Of a DNA stretch of 21,945 bases, positions 21,570 through 21,945 are shown piece after piece (position 1 is the first letter of the stretch; each line of letters starts with the position of its first letter). The DNA comes from a virus, in IMG/VR virus record IMGVR_UViG_3300035698_015452, positions 1 through 21,945 of that record; one strand, written 5' to 3'. Under the pieces are notes generated by a model that was not told where the DNA came from, did no database searches, and worked only from the letters and a program-made list of their open reading frames with translations. The position numbers and the translations under genes were made by a program.

Positions 21570-21788
21570 TTAAGATCTAAAATCTTCTACATCCTTTCTG
21601 ATTTCAACTATCTGCTCAGAAAGTTGATCCATTTGGAATTGAGCCGTAGCCACTCCTTCTTCACCTGGTATCTGATACTTAAAAATAGATTCAAGGTGTT
21701 GATTCCAAGATTTACTAAACTCTTCAGGAGCATTGTTAATCAAATCTTGTACTTTAGCTTTTTTTGTTTGCAAATCTTCATTCAACAT
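21570..21788 (-). CDS. 72-residue coiled-coil protein, unknown
   Basis: This short helical protein (MLNEDLQTKKAKVQDLINNA) has a charged, heptad-like C terminus (QMDQLSEQIVEIRKDVEDFR). It lies 10 nt upstream of the LexA-like gene, so the two are probably co-expressed. The leader is A/T-only. Function is unknown. Confidence 0.65.
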   Translation of the reverse strand: MLNEDLQTKKAKVQDLINNAPEEFSKSWNQHLESIFKYQIPGEEGVATAQFQMDQLSEQIVEIRKDVEDFRS

Positions 21789-21820
21789 AAAATATTATTA
21801 AATAATAATTAAAACTAGTA

Positions 21821-21945
21821 TTATCTCATGCAACCTAATTCAGCCATAGCACAAGAAGGAACATAAACCACGAACTTATTATTTTCCTTTAATATTCCAA
21901 CGGGAAACAATCCCATTTCCCATATCTTAAATAATTGCTTAAAAG
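21821..21945 (-). CDS. C-terminal end of a gene cut by the window edge
   Basis: An open frame runs from the window edge to TAA at 21823-21821. It ends FKQLFKIWEMGLFPVGILKE followed by NNKFVVYVPSCAMAELGCMR. The sequence is protein-like and the frame is uninterrupted over about 41 codons. It sits in the correct orientation 32 nt before the 72-residue gene. The rest of the gene lies outside the window, so the family cannot be judged. Confidence 0.5.
   Translation of the reverse strand, partial: FKQLFKIWEMGLFPVGILKENNKFVVYVPSCAMAELGCMR

Overview
The window looks like part of the genome of an AT-rich tailed bacteriophage, most likely with a short, podovirus-like tail, or of a prophage or contig derived from one. 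It carries a portal protein, both terminase subunits, a tail and injection module, and a long run of small early-type genes. Nearly every gene lies on the minus strand, so transcription runs from high to low coordinates. The gene starts almost all lack a Shine-Dalgarno sequence. They are instead preceded by A/T-only leaders, several resembling TAACAAAtAATT-ATG. That fits a host such as Bacteroidota, but this is an inference from initiation signals only. Stop codons TAA, TAG and TGA are all used normally. No capsid, scaffold, lysis, polymerase or integrase gene is visible, so the window is an internal piece of a larger genome.

Region 1 (21945 to about 17700) holds closely packed small genes of mostly unknown function. 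They include the end of a gene cut by the window edge, a 72-residue helical protein, a LexA-type winged-helix protein fused to 34 consecutive x-x-Cys triplets and a unique C-terminal domain, and several short phage hypotheticals. Between 20404 and 20091 is a GC-rich island (about 48 % GC over 180 nt, against 20-27 % in the flanks). It folds into long paired stems on the minus strand and is best explained as a structured RNA or structured leader. A perfect 8-5-8 palindrome at 19872-19892 looks like an operator.

Region 2 (17678 to 16289) holds the small terminase subunit, a lysine-rich protein, and a 494-base gene-free stretch. That stretch contains 15-bp tandem repeats, a sigma70-like plus-strand promoter and a strong plus-strand stem-loop/terminator, so a small plus-strand RNA is possible.

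Region 3 (16288 to 6678) is the tail and ejection module: an adaptor or tail-tube-like protein, a propeller-like structural protein, a beta-rich fibre-like protein, a small beta-sandwich protein, and three large virion or ejection proteins. A lone plus-strand gene for a small membrane protein lies at 6475-6696.

Region 4 (6356 to 1) holds the large terminase, portal, a single polypeptide combining a PD-(D/E)XK nuclease-like domain, a type I/IIG adenine methylase and a specificity domain, a 36-residue protein, and a clear minus-strand intrinsic terminator.

Three copies of a 21-bp dyad, TTGAACA-N7-TGTTCAA with a conserved CTAA at the start of the spacer, sit just before the tail operon, before the portal gene, and in front of the lone plus-strand gene. 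They are the best candidate for a common late-gene control element. Two micro-genes absent from most gene calls (38 and 39 residues) fill the gap ahead of the small terminase. Two even shorter ones may fill the gaps around the portal gene.
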